Both the position numbers and the translations under genes were made by a program. Source: Hypsibius dujardini (Eukaryota; Tardigrada; Eutardigrada; Parachela; Hypsibiidae). From it: DNA of 51,596 bases. The stretch spans positions 1 to 51,596 of the forward strand of contig LRSR01009179.1 of the NCBI GenBank assembly GCA_001579985.1, written 5' to 3'. Under the pieces are notes generated by a model that was not told the DNA's origin, made no database searches, and saw nothing but the letters and a program-made list of their open reading frames with translations. Positions 1-10,064 of the stretch are shown here, piece after piece. The stretch's first letter is position 1. Every line of letters starts with the position of its first letter.

Positions 1-90
1 AGAGTGGACAGAGTTACAAACTAAGTATGATACTCGTGAGTTAAAGAACTATCATGATTGGATATGGGGACTTGTTGGGCGTGTCCAACA
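1..90 (-). mobile_element. Partial LTR (Ty3/gypsy-type family), running out of the window
   Basis: Read on the minus strand, position 90 begins TGTTGG and the next ~90 bases closely match the first ~90 bases of the LTR at 43952, with shared blocks such as CGCCCAACAAGTCC and CATATCCAATCAT. The element therefore has its 5' LTR edge at 90 and extends past position 1. It directly abuts the coding sequence of a dihydroorotate dehydrogenase exon at 91-124. Whether it is a solo LTR or a full element cannot be told, and the second target duplication is outside the window. Confidence 0.85.
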
Positions 91-1058
91 CTGATTCCTC
101 CCAGACCGATGATCGGAATCTTCCCTATTAAATGACGAAAAAAACAATTTTTTTTTTAAAAACGCAGGTGGCAAGAAAACATAATACAGTACTCCTACAG
201 AGGGAGACAGAAATACATGTAGACAGATAAACAGACAAATAAATAGACCGAGACGCAAATAAACAGATCGACACAGAGACAAATAAACAGATAGATAAAC
301 AGACAAATAAATAGGTAGGCAAACAGGCGAATAAATAGATAGACAAGCAGACAGATAAATTTACAAAAGTGCAGAGAAGCAGACATAGAGACAGACAGGT
401 GAATAGACAAACGAAGAGACAAACAATGAGACGAACCTCGGGTAAGACGATACATGGCCTGCAAAGTCTCCAATGCCAATTCCCGCAAGGGCGCACCGCT
501 GAGACCTCCAATCTCCGTTTGATGTGGGCTGATTAAACTTTCCGGCCGGCTGGTGGTGGTGTTGCTGATCACCAGACCGTCCAATTTCTGAAGAGAAAAA
601 CCCCAAAAATCAAATCCAGTCCAATAAAGAGTGTAGAGATCTTTGCGAAATTTTAAGTTTGAATACCAGTTCTAGTGCTACATCCGCGATGCTCTGCTGA
701 TCCTGTAAAGTTAGGTCAGGTGCGATCTTCAGCAGGACCGGTATCCGTTTCACCTGGCTATCGCGCTCCTTGAGTACCTGCAGAATATAATGTTAAAATA
801 TGATGGAATTCGGAGTCAATTCGCGTTTTCAGCAGCAGTGAAAAATTCCCTTACGGCTCTTAACAGCGTGTCCAGTTTATCTCGTTGCTGATGGACACGT
901 AAACCGGGCGTGTTGGGACTGCTGACGTTGACGACGAGAAAATCCGCAACACTGTTGAAAACGCGAACGCCAGTCACGTAGTCCTGTACGACATCTAGAG
1001 AATTCTTGTTCGCTCCGAGATTCACTCCCAGAGGACCACGCTTGTACGGGAGGGCGTT
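91..1058 (-). CDS. DHODH: Dihydroorotate dehydrogenase (class 2), partial, last visible exon interrupted by an LTR
   Basis: DHODH oxidises dihydroorotate to orotate in pyrimidine synthesis and in animals sits on the inner mitochondrial membrane. Four minus-strand exons fit: 1058-855, 777-667, 587-437 and 124-91, all with AG/GT borders and matching phases. The first carries [11 protein letters not shown], the DYVTGVRVF stretch and [12 protein letters not shown] (FMN and substrate loop). The second carries LLKIAPDLT, the third ISNTTTSRP and GGLSGAPLR, and the fourth [10 protein letters not shown] (FMN phosphate loop). The 5' half, with the membrane anchor and first FMN contacts, was not found to the right. 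The fourth exon stops at position 91, where an LTR begins, so this copy is broken unless the assembly or allele is unusual. Introns are 77 to 312 bp. Confidence 0.88.
190..430. repeat. Degenerate (CAGA/CAAA)n microsatellite in a DHODH intron
   Basis: The plus strand is dominated by imperfect CAGA, CAAATAAA and GATA units. This low-complexity tract explains the long Cys/Leu/Val-rich reading frames seen across it, which are not genes. Confidence 0.85.
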
Positions 1059-2036
1059 CTCAAGGTTGGATAGCGTGGCGGCGTAGTAATTGTCATGTTG
1101 GCATGCCAATCAATACCGCTGTCTATGCGGCCAGTGCCCGGCATCACGGCGTGCAAACTGTCACCCAGTGCTTCTGCTGCTGCGTCAACAAAGCCATCAG
1201 AAACGCTTTGAAGGACGAGTCTACTGGTCGCACTAAGACTGTGCGTGTCCCTGGAGCCTCTCGAAATTCCACTCCTCGCGCCTTCGTCAACATCGTTCAA
1301 ATCGAGTAGTTTTGGAATGACTGCGTCATTCTCGTTAAGTGGGAAGATGTCGCGTAAGGGCTTTAATGCATTCTAAATTTATTACGATACTGGCCCTAAT
1401 TGCATCACTACTACTAATGTTATCATGGCGTATATATATTACCACTCTAAGTGCTCTCTGTCATTAATCTCTTACCTTTCCCGCCTTTTGACACCCTATA
1501 AGAAGCGATTCTTTTCTTTGCTAACGATACACACTTTTTCCGACTTTCCGTTTTCTTTTCTATTCTTTGCTACTTCATTAAAAACCATCATTAGCCCGGC
1601 CGGCTCTGAAGTGACTTTAGAATAGATTACGCGACACTTGATTATACACAGATTTTTCATACTTTATAATGTTTTTATTCATCTTTGCATATATGCATCG
1701 AACAGACCACTTTGAACTATAATGTCGGCAACATTGACTCTTTCTGTTATTTTTCAATGCTGCTTCACACGCATCTACTGTTAAAAAAGCTAACCGGAAA
1801 GTTGAGAACAAGCAAATCTTTCACTTTTGCTGAGACAACAAGCTGGTTCTCTTGAATTTTTCTAAATTTCGACTTTCAAAACAAATTTCAAGCTTTCAAT
1901 ATCAAATCAAACCTAGTGAATTAAATTAAATTCAAAATTATAGTAAAATCAAACAGACAGGACGGCGTTGTGATATTCCAACTTCTTATCACTGACGCGC
2001 TTACGTGTTTTAGTTTTCTACTTTCACCGACACAAG
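1059..2036. other. No recognisable gene
   Basis: Reading frames of 60-90 codons occur on both strands around 1022-1310, but none matches a family I know or the missing DHODH 5' exons. The stretch 1380-2000 is AT-rich and featureless. Both flanking genes lack their 5' exons, so some could lie here undetected. Confidence 0.5.
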
Positions 2037-2412
2037 CAAAGACCTAGTACCTGGAATCCGGCCTGCGCCGCGCATCGGTCACACTCCCGGCCACACCGTT
2101 TTCTTCGTTGAGAGTCGCGGCCAGACCATGATCATGTGGGGCGACACTTCTCATCTGGAGGCATTGCAGTTTCCCGACCCGCGCATCACGGTCAAGTTTG
2201 ATGTGAACGAAGAGGAGGCGCGTCAGACCCGGTTGGAGCTGATGTGCCAAATTGCCGAGAAGAAGTATCTGGTGGCAGCTGCGCATATGGCTTTTCCGGG
2301 AATCGGTCATTTGCGAAGCGTAGGCAACGCCACGGTGGGCAGTTATGAGTGGGTACCGGTGATCATTGACTGGGAGCCAACCAGGGTAAAAACGGCTAAC
2401 TTCTCTGTCTAG
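2037..2412 (+). CDS. Metallo-beta-lactamase-fold hydrolase, C-terminal exon only
   Basis: The frame opens after an AG at 2036 and runs to TAG at 2410-2412, giving about 125 residues. It contains GHTPGHT, the second metal-binding segment of MBL-fold hydrolases, then IMWGDTSHL with the bridging Asp, an FD-x-N-EEEARQTR stretch, a HMAFPGIGHL segment with the last His, and a YEWVPV end. This arrangement is typical of bacterial MBL-fold hydrolases related to lactonases; the substrate cannot be inferred. The N-terminal HxHxDH exon was not found upstream, so the gene is either split by a long intron, incomplete or a fragment. It lies head to head with the DHODH remnant and tail to tail with the PLP/PP-loop gene. 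A bacterial origin is possible but untested. Confidence 0.72.
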
Positions 2413-2835
2413 CAGAAAAAGCCGTGCTAAGGAGCAATGTTTTCACGTCTTTTGCAGCTTGAATAACTCTCCAGATTAAAACATTGCGACTGCTAATAAG
2501 ACAAAATCATACCCGCTATATATCACTCCTGCCTGCGTTGTGATTGAGCGTTTGTCAGTTCTCCAAGGTGGACTCGTATACGTGTCTGAAAGTTTGTGAT
2601 CAGCGGTCGTTTAGCGTACCCGCTTCGTTCATCCTTCTGTGTCGGCCCCCTTACAGATTATGGATTACCGTTTCATCGTCGTTGCTTGAAATAATTGCGT
2701 ACCGTTGTGGAAATTTGCGAATCAAAAACAAAAGTTACTATTTTTTTAAATATACCAGTTTACCGACGATTACACACGTATGTACATCCAAGTACCAAAA
2801 TTGTTGAGCTCACTTTTCTCTGCATGAACTTGCAC
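2413..2835. other. Intergenic, nothing recognised
   Basis: This is the gap between two convergent 3' ends. Only short frames without family features are present. Confidence 0.5.
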
Positions 2836-5727
2836 TCAAGCTTTGGAAAGCACGTTAAGACCCACGGTAAGACCAACAACATCTAAAGGAGCAAAATCCG
2901 CCGCGGCAATGGCATCCGTGAACTTCTGTTCCGTTGCAAGTGCGGTGACATCATCCAGCAGAAGGCTCGATCCACACAGCGCGCGATGCGTCAAGAACAA
3001 CTCCGAATAAACTGAGCCGAACATTTTCGCGAACGGGGGGAGGTCGTCCGCGCTTGCGCGACCGTGCCCATCCTCGAACAGCAGACTCTCCACCAATCCG
3101 ACTCGCTTGCACTTTGTGCACTGTCCGCATGCCGACAGGTCAGGGTTCTCTTGCCAGCAAGAATAAAACGTTGTCAGTGAATCTCGACCGCGCCACTTGG
3201 CCAGCATCCGGAAGACCCCAAATGAGGACAAGTTGGCGATCGGCGACACAACCTTGAAGTGAGTCAGTCCCAGGGAGCGGGCAAACTGCTCCAGACTCTG
3301 CAGACTGCGGGCAGTCTCTGAAGGTACTAAATCAGGACACGAGTCATTTAAACAGTGGAGCACTTCCCAGGGCAAGCCCAGAGCCACCGTTGCTGGCTTG
3401 CCATCCTGGTCGACAGTGTACGGTGCTAAGATGGTGGCGTGAATGTCATCTTCTTGGTGCTCAAAGGTTCCGTAAACTGGTGAGCGACGGGACGGAGAGA
3501 CGATACTGTACAGCCCCTCGTTATGGATTGTCTTCCGGATTCGGCCCTCTGCCGCTATCTCATTGTCGTCATACACAACCTGGAACTTGGTGACATCAAC
3601 GCCAGCCCGGGTCATGATCTCGTAGGAGAGAGTCGAGTCTTTGCCACCAGAAAACCCCAGGAGATATTTGTCAATATTTAGACGCACTTCGCTGACTTCT
3701 GCGCCGGCTGACGAATACTCGAAGAATTTGATCTCCGCTCTCGGTAGATTGTACAGCCGCTCGTACAGCGAAGTGGCCAAATGAAAAGAATCCAAGATGT
3801 ACTTCTTTAAAGCTGTCAATTCGTTGTCATTTCCCGTAAGCTTGACCACCACATCCGAAGCGAAGCAGAGGTCTACCACCGCCCAAGAAACAAGAGCTCC
3901 TTTCATGAGGCATCGCCCCATATCATTTATCTTGTCTGACTTTTCGTAGATGTAGGCAGCCAACTGTTCGCCAGTAGTCGTATATAAAGCAATGACACTC
4001 TCGGAGATGTTTGTAGACACGGAGGTCAGCGTTATTTCACAAGCTCCGCCGCGGTAGTAGTCTGCCTTGAGCGCAGTCAGGTGTCTCAGTTGTCTATTCA
4101 AGTGTAAAACGCCCGGTGTTCTTGGCAATAAGACCGGTGCCTCAAGATGAGAGAACTCAGGACATTTATCGCAGAGTTTGCTGCCGTAGGTACGGGACGA
4201 ATCTCCGAGCACGCAGCCTATACGGGCACCTGCTGCCAGACCGTAACGATCAATGTACGCCTGGATGCCGCTGAGAACAGCCCCGGCCGATGCGCCAACG
4301 AACAAGCCTTCCTTCTCCCGAGCCCGACGGGAGAATTCGAAGGCTGATTCTCCAGAAACCTCGATCACCATATCGGCGAAGGACAGGTCGGCGGTTGATG
4401 GTATGAAGTTGTCCGAGATGCTGCTTACCGGATGATCACGCCACGCTGGTACTCCGCCGTCATGCGACATTTTAATGATACCGCCGTGAACGTCTACCAG
4501 CACGATGCGAGTTGCGGGACTTCGTTCAATCAAGTAGCGACTGACTCCGGAGAAAGTTCCTCCGGTGCCCATTATGCTGAAGAAAATGTCGATTCTTCCG
4601 TCCATCTGTTGCAGTAGTTCGGGACCTGTTGTCAGAGGAGGCAAGGGTTTAACAAAAAAGGTAAATATCAACAGGAACCTGTTACAAATTTAACCAGACT
4701 GTAAGGACTGATTCGACTATCAGCCAACGCAAGAACTTGCGTGAAGTGTAAAATAGTGAAAAAAAGATATCGAACTTTGTTGGAGTGAAATCACGGACAG
4801 CGGGTTACGCAACAGATCAATGTGACGAAAATAGCGAAAAGAGATTGAAAGTGTTCGAAAAACCCCGTTGCATAAGTGCAATTGGAGGACTTATTCCATA
4901 GTGCGGGTTGCCGCTACGAAAGTGCTTGAATAGTCGACCAGTAGGTCGTATTCGCCGCTTTTCGGGAAACGAACACGCAGTGTATTGTGACCGTTTGAAA
5001 CTATAGGCATATTCTTCGGTCGGTCGGTATTTTTGCACATTATCGTTTCATGTTCAGGCTACTTATTTTGAGCGAACTAAGGCGAGCTGGTCAATAAATC
5101 GATCTTGTTGTTTCCTGATTTCAAGACTTAATCGTTAACCGCTTGACAGTTAAAATAGATATCAACCATGACATCTGTAAATCCGGGAATTCACCAATTG
5201 AAACGTCATTTGTTATCCCTACCTGTTGAGAAATAATGGGCCTCCGGATTCAGAGGATTGTGAAACTGATCCACGACGTAGGAATTCGGTGTGTTGTTTG
5301 CCAGCTGCCGGGCGGTGTGCACATATCCACCGGGTTCATTGGAGTTTAGGCTACCGTCGCAAACTATAACCTCACCGCATACGCTTTGCAGCAGTTTCTG
5401 TTTGGCTTCGGCCGTGTCGCTGGCCATTACAGCCACAACTCGATAGCCATGCAGCCGACCAAACGTTGCCACCGCGAGACCGAAATTTCCACTGGTGGGA
5501 ACTATAAGCAGTCCTCCTGGAGCTACGAGTTGGGTCCGGGCTATGGCTTCGACCAGATGAAGGGCGGGACGGTCTTTGACGCTCAGCAGGGGATTGAGAA
5601 ACTCTAACTTGGCCAGAACATGGTGGTCAGGAAACATCCGTTTCAGGCAGAGCGCCGGCGTTCCTCCAACAAGATCGGTGATGCTGTGTGCAACCATCAA
5701 GTGACGAGGACTAGTGGCGGTGCTCAT
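2836..5727 (-). CDS. Fusion protein: cysteine-synthase-type PLP enzyme plus PP-loop (SGGKDS) domain with zinc site
   Basis: Two exons (5727-5223 and 4625-2836) join in phase across a GTAGGG/CAACAG intron to give about 764 residues. The N-terminal ~330 residues are a fold-type II PLP enzyme of the cysteine synthase/CBS family: TDLVGGTP, SVKDR with the Schiff-base Lys, PTSGNFGLA, a DQFHNPLNPEAHY stretch, GTGGTFSGV for the phosphate cup, and GASAGAV. After a linker of ~150 residues without a recognised family comes LLGFSGGKDSTLSYE, a PP-loop ATP-pyrophosphatase motif. It is followed by SCW and CGQCTKCKR, a four-Cys zinc site like that of QueC-type enzymes. The PLP half could make an amino-acid thiol or a beta-substituted alanine, and the PP-loop half could adenylate a carboxylate or carbonyl. 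The reaction is unknown. The chosen ATG follows a good acceptor (TTTGGGCAG), so an upstream exon is likely. Confidence 0.85.
4626..5222 (-). other. Intron of the PLP/PP-loop fusion gene
   Basis: This 597-bp stretch has a GTAGGG donor and a TCTGACAACAG acceptor on the minus strand. I see no other feature in it. Confidence 0.8.
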
Positions 5728-6929
5728 CCTGTATAGCCTGCCCAAAAAAAGAAATTTTTTGCAATACTTGAAGCAAACTCTGAGGGCCCGTTCCATATTT
5801 CAAACACTTACTCTGATTTGGCCTGCTTTTTACAGCTACGTCCCTGTTCAAATGCAAGCTCCTTGCTCAATCAGGGCCCGCCTTCAAATCATCAGCGACA
5901 TGAAAAAAAGGTGTGTTTCAAACACAGAGTTGCGTTTCAAATAGATCGAACTTACTTATATGCAGTAAACGGTCGACTGTCCGATCGCACGAAACGACCG
6001 AAAGTTTGTCGAAGAACAGTTAATTCTTGAAAGGAAAGCAAACTATATGCAGCTGATATGTGGCATTCGGGTTTGTCTTTTAACTATGGAAAATGTCAAA
6101 AAATGATCTGTGTCTTAATGTCTACTTCTTTATATCCTAGTTTGATGAAATTCTTTGCTGTTGCAATGTCACGCGAATAAACTTCAAATGATTATTCAAA
6201 CCACGGAAAATTCCGACGATTGGTAAACAAATATTTCGGACCATTCGTAAATCACAACAAGATAGTACTATACCGGTAAACCAGAGTGATTACCTAGAGG
6301 TGTAGATGGAATCCCATTGTCTTCGGTTCGCCGTTTTATCGTCCCAACCCGGTCTCCTTTCAGTCACGAAGAAAGCGGTACGAAAGTATGAACTGATGTG
6401 ACATGTAGACGTGAGAGCGAGTCGATATCAGTAAACCAAGCCTCTCCTGTGCATTACTGTTAGTGCACTAGTTGTCAGGAGTTCCAGATAACCATGCGGA
6501 AGGAGCGGGCTAGTAAAAGTGTCAAGGTTATCAACCTGTCACCGGAGAAATCATCAGCTGTCTCAACTTAACCTATAGGTACTTCACGAACTGCACCTTA
6601 TAAACTGAGGCTGCCGTAAAACGGACGCGTACAACTGTTGATTACGAAAGATATCGGTGATCGTCGATTTGTTGTTGTGTCATCTCAACGAAGTGCCTCA
6701 CCACCTGTTTTCCCCGTTTCCGACAAAAGCAGCCCGAGCCGGCTGAAATTAGACTTTGCTCCATGTCCGTTTACACGGAACGATTCGCTTTCGTGGGAAT
6801 ATTTTGGCTTCAAAAAACGTGATCCGGAATCTTCAGGGGTTCTGGTGATGCGCGTAGGCCTGTTGCACCAATGCACTTTTGCCAGGGATGGCCCGTTCCA
6901 GCTTCTCAGGCCTCGTAAAGATATCCTGC
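5728..6929. other. Non-coding, probably 5' intron or leader of the PLP/PP-loop gene
   Basis: A clear minus-strand acceptor at about 5742 suggests that the stretch to the right is intron. No family-like reading frame is seen. The 165-codon frame from 6638 runs into an inverted repeat and looks spurious. Confidence 0.5.
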
Positions 6930-7190
6930 CTAAACGTGACTTTCCAACACGTTTTCAAATTCGAATAAAAACTAATCTACTTCATCAAATTTGTTCAAAG
7001 CAATTTACCCGATGCGCGTCCTCCTATCATTACAATTTCTACTTTGTAGAAGAGCGAGAGGTAGGAGGCTGGAGTTTAAAAATTTTGACGATAGGACGCG
7101 CGTTCGCTACTAATTGGTTTGAACTAGTTTGAATGCTTGATGAAGCAGATTAATTTTTATTCGAATTTGAAAACTCTTGGTAAGTCATAT
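6930..7190. repeat. Large inverted repeat (fold-back/MITE-like)
   Basis: The left arm, around 6950-7000, contains TTTTCAAATTCGAATAAAAA and CTACTTCATCAA. The right arm, around 7135-7180, carries the reverse complement with a few changes. An inner pair, GCGCGTCCTCCTATC and GATAGGACGCGCG, continues the stem, so the whole could fold into a hairpin. No coding frame of its own is recognised. Confidence 0.75.
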
Positions 7191-7367
7191 CTCCACAGTA
7201 TCTTGACTGCAAGCCCGTGTCAATTGTCCATGCGGTGAATGGAAAAAAGACCATTCAGCCCTGCGGAGTTTGATAACGCTATCGCATCGATGCTTTTGGT
7301 CTCTCCGTAAATAATAAAAGAGGTCTTCTCAGACCGAATCAGCCATTAGAGCGTATTTCGCGTCACC

Positions 7368-7623
7368 TTTTGGAATGAGCAGCTCGTTGGCGCTGGTGTC
7401 GAAGCCGCTTGGCATTCCGACGACGACTGGCGGCTGCCTCCGCATCAGCGGAGAGCGTGGTGCCTGAAGTGACTCTTACAGTCGCGCCGCCGTCGGGCGC
7501 CGCACCACTACCGCCGCCAGGATCAGCCAACGCCCCGCCGGAACAGTGCGCAGCAAGAGAAAGCTCCGCTCGCGTTCCGGCAGACGCTGTACCGCCAAAA
7601 AAGTCCCGATAATCATCCTCCAT
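7368..7623 (-). CDS. Possible 5' coding exon, Ala/Gly-rich then Arg-rich
   Basis: A GC-rich minus-strand frame starts MEDDYRDFFGG, becomes Gly/Ala-rich and ends in a basic patch with RRRNAKRLRHQRQR. An AG/GTGACG donor at 7368 leaves two spare bases. Joined to the acceptor at about 5742, it runs in frame into LYRMSTATSP at the start of the PLP/PP-loop protein. Phase would agree by chance one time in three. The opposite strand also has a 67-codon frame here, so coding status is uncertain. Confidence 0.3.
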
Positions 7624-7740
7624 CTGGAAAAATCGGGTTACTGCAGTTGCTACGTTGCCTGTGAGTGGTGACCCCTGCCTGCATCGTGACCAGTTGAATT
7701 GTTACGGTAAAATGGCCGAACAATCACTCAGAAGCAACAT

Positions 7741-8245
7741 GCATGGGGAATTCCCTATAGATTTGAAATCCCAACATTGATCTAGGTTCAGGAAAAAATT
7801 CCAACCTTCTCAACTCAATGATAGTCAGAGGCGGAGGCTTTGGTTTCGATGACAAAACTAGTTTTGAAACTCAGTAATTTTTGCTACGGCCACTACATCT
7901 GGATGCTTCGTTGATTGGTTAAACAGAATGCAACTAACCCTAGCATTTGCTTTTTACTTGATTGGTTGATTGACTCCCAACAACCATGGCTAAGCAGAGC
8001 CTGCCAAGCCGTGTATGCTGAGAATCAATCAACCAATCAACCGAAGAAGCAAATGTTGAGGCGGTTTGCATTCAACAAGCTAATCAATGAATCAATCAGT
8101 TTCAATGGCCGTAGCAAAAATTAACAAGTTTCAAAACTAGTTTATCATCGAAACCAAAGCCTCCGCCTCTGTCATCGAGTTGAGAAGGTCGAAAATTTTT
8201 TCTGAACCAAGATCAAAGTTGGGATTACAAATTCTTAAAGGAATG
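7741..8245. repeat. ~500-bp fold-back palindrome (non-autonomous element)
   Basis: Two arms of roughly 240 bp are inverted copies. GAGGCGGAGGCTTTGGTTTC at about 7829 returns as its complement near 8150, AACTAGTTTTGAAAC on the left as GTTTCAAAACTAGTT, and TTGATTGGTTGATTGA on the left near the centre as TCAATCAACCAATCAA-like sequence. The axis lies near 7990. Arm similarity is high, so insertion was fairly recent. No transposase is encoded, and I could not settle the exact ends or a target duplication. Confidence 0.88.
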
Positions 8246-8310
8246 CAAAATGTAGGTTGCTCTTTATATCGGTTGTCCGCACAGGCTGGCGCCGAACCGA
8301 ATATTAATAC

Positions 8311-8767
8311 CTGTTGGCCATCGATGGTATCAAGCTCGATTTTAATCGATGCTTGGGCAGGCAGGAGCGTCGGCTGCGACAGTCCCAGTTGATGATCTGA
8401 TACCTGTCGTGAACAAAAGCGTTATGAGCTTACAGGGCAAAAAAATGAAATATTCAAAGTTCTTCGATAAACGGAACTCTTGGCGGCGCCGAACGCATAC
8501 ATAGTCACTTCGAGTTTATACGGCTTATTCTGAAAGAAGAAAATTAACAAAGAAGAGACATCAAGGTCAAGTTCACATTTCCAACAAAACAAGCAACAAC
8601 CAAACAAAACTTTCCAGACAGAAAAAATCAAAACAAACGAAACGAGTGAATGTCTGGGCCATTTGACGTGCCATGCCACGAAACCCTCTGGCACGCCAAT
8701 TGTGCCAAAACCTGACACCAGGCGCATTTTGGCCGCGTGGTGGTGTCGCAGTCGGCGATTCCTCACT
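8311..8767 (-). CDS. Unrecognised gene, two candidate exons beside a mariner insertion
   Basis: On the minus strand, one exon (8403-8311) has an acceptor TTCACGACAG and a donor CAACAG/GTATTA and encodes 31 residues including SIKIELDTIDGQQ. A second begins at 8529 after TTCTTTCAG with NKPYKLEVTMYAFG; its 3' end is unclear. More coding-like sequence may lie at 8644-8767, where the mariner sits. I do not recognise the family. The exons have well-formed splice sites but few residues, so this is a weak call. Confidence 0.33.
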
Positions 8768-8768
8768 A

Positions 8769-10062
8769 CAGAGGATGAACCACTTGATGGTACTCAGTGA
8801 CTCATATTCACACCTGTACGGGGCGCCTTATCTGATTTTCCAATCTCATAAACCCAACACGTGCTCCACTCAATTTTACATATGTGATAAATTTCTTGTC
8901 TCATTTGGATGCAAATATGGGTCGTAAATTAGATTTGGGTCTGAGGGAGTCTATTTTGACATTGGTCAGTTTGAAATATTCATCCAGACAAATTGTGGAA
9001 GCATTGAAGGTCAGGAATATCGTTGTTTCTCAGAGAGCAGTATTTAATCTCATCAGAAAAAATAACAACAAGGAAGCCGGAAGTGATACTGCACCGTCAT
9101 CGGTGAAACCCCGTGGCTCCCCGAAACTCCGAACTCCTGGTCTGGTGGCTGCCATTGAAAAGGACCTCTCAGGACCGAATCCGCTGACCCGTTCTGCATT
9201 ATCCTAGAAGTGCGGTGTGTCGGCTACAACTATTGCTCGCGTGGTTAGCCAGGATTTGGAGGGGAAGGTGCGAAAAAAGTGCCGTGTTTATGCCCTATCG
9301 AACAAGCAGGTTAAACAACGGGTGGTCCGAGGCCCGAGGTTCCTGCGCTACACCAACGGCCGTGAGTGGAAGAATTTTGTTACCATTGATGAGGCCTGGG
9401 TGTATCTGACTGACGTTAACGGGATCCGAAAGATTTACTACGAGTTTCGGGGAGAACGGAGTCCGGAAAGTTGGACCAAATTCTGGAAGGAATCTCACCC
9501 CAAGGGCGTCATGTTTGTTGTCGGCGTTTGTTCCGGTAGAAAAACCGCGTTCCGCTTCGTCAAACCCGGAGCGAAAATCAACAGTGAGCACTACATCCAA
9601 CATGTTTTGAAGCCGCTTTTCAAGAACGACATTCGGAAACTATTTTCGGGAGAGCTTATCAACAAAGTCGTCTTCCAGTATAACAGTGCTTCAGCGCACT
9701 CTTCCGGAATCACCCAAGAATAGCTTCGAAATTCTGGAATCAAGTTCATTCCGAAAGAGCAATGGATGGGCAACAGCCCTGATCTGGCCCCCATGAATTT
9801 CTGTGTGAACGGTCTGTTTAAATGGAAGTTGTTTGACCAAGCTGCCAGTACAGTGGCAAGTTTGGACCGGGTTATGCGATAGGTGTTGTCGAATTTGGAT
9901 CAAAGTAAAATTAATAACGCTTTGCGATTGTGGCCAAAACATGTTAAACTCATGATAGAGAGGCAGGGGCTTCAAATCGAGCATGTTTTGAAAAATTCGA
10001 AGTGAAATTGTGCACGCGGGAATTTATTAAAAACTGAGTACCATCAAGTGGTTCATCCTCTG
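8769..10062 (+). mobile_element. mariner-type DNA transposon, complete ends
   Basis: The ends are inverted copies: CAGAGGATGAACCACTTGAT at 8769, with the complement closing at 10062. TA duplications flank them at 8767-8768 and 10063-10064. The 1294-bp length and single intronless transposase frame are those of Tc1/mariner elements. A related degraded copy lies at 25679. Confidence 0.95.
8917..10005 (+). pseudogene. mariner transposase, inactivated by three in-frame stops
   Basis: One reading frame spans the element but is interrupted by TAG at 9205, 9721 and 9880. The N-terminal HTH region (KYSSRQIVEALKVRNIVVS) is clear. The first catalytic Asp is in TIDEAWVYL. The second position, before the SASAHSS motif, reads Asn. 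The third, in SPDLAPMN, also reads Asn where the second copy has Asp. Thirty-seven residues, counting the stop, lie between the second and third positions, which suggests a DD37D (maT-like) group. This copy cannot make an active transposase. Confidence 0.9.
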
Positions 10063-10064
10063 TA

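Noticed and set aside
1103-1309. 68-codon plus-strand frame considered as the missing N-terminal exon of the MBL-fold gene
   Set aside because: It has no HxHxDH motif and no suitable splice relation to 2037.
6638-7132. 164-codon plus-strand frame
   Set aside because: It crosses a large inverted repeat and shows no family motif. Composition looks random.
7409-7612. 67-codon Ala/Pro-rich plus-strand frame
   Set aside because: It is a GC-rich shadow of the minus-strand frame, which has a start, a donor and phase agreement.
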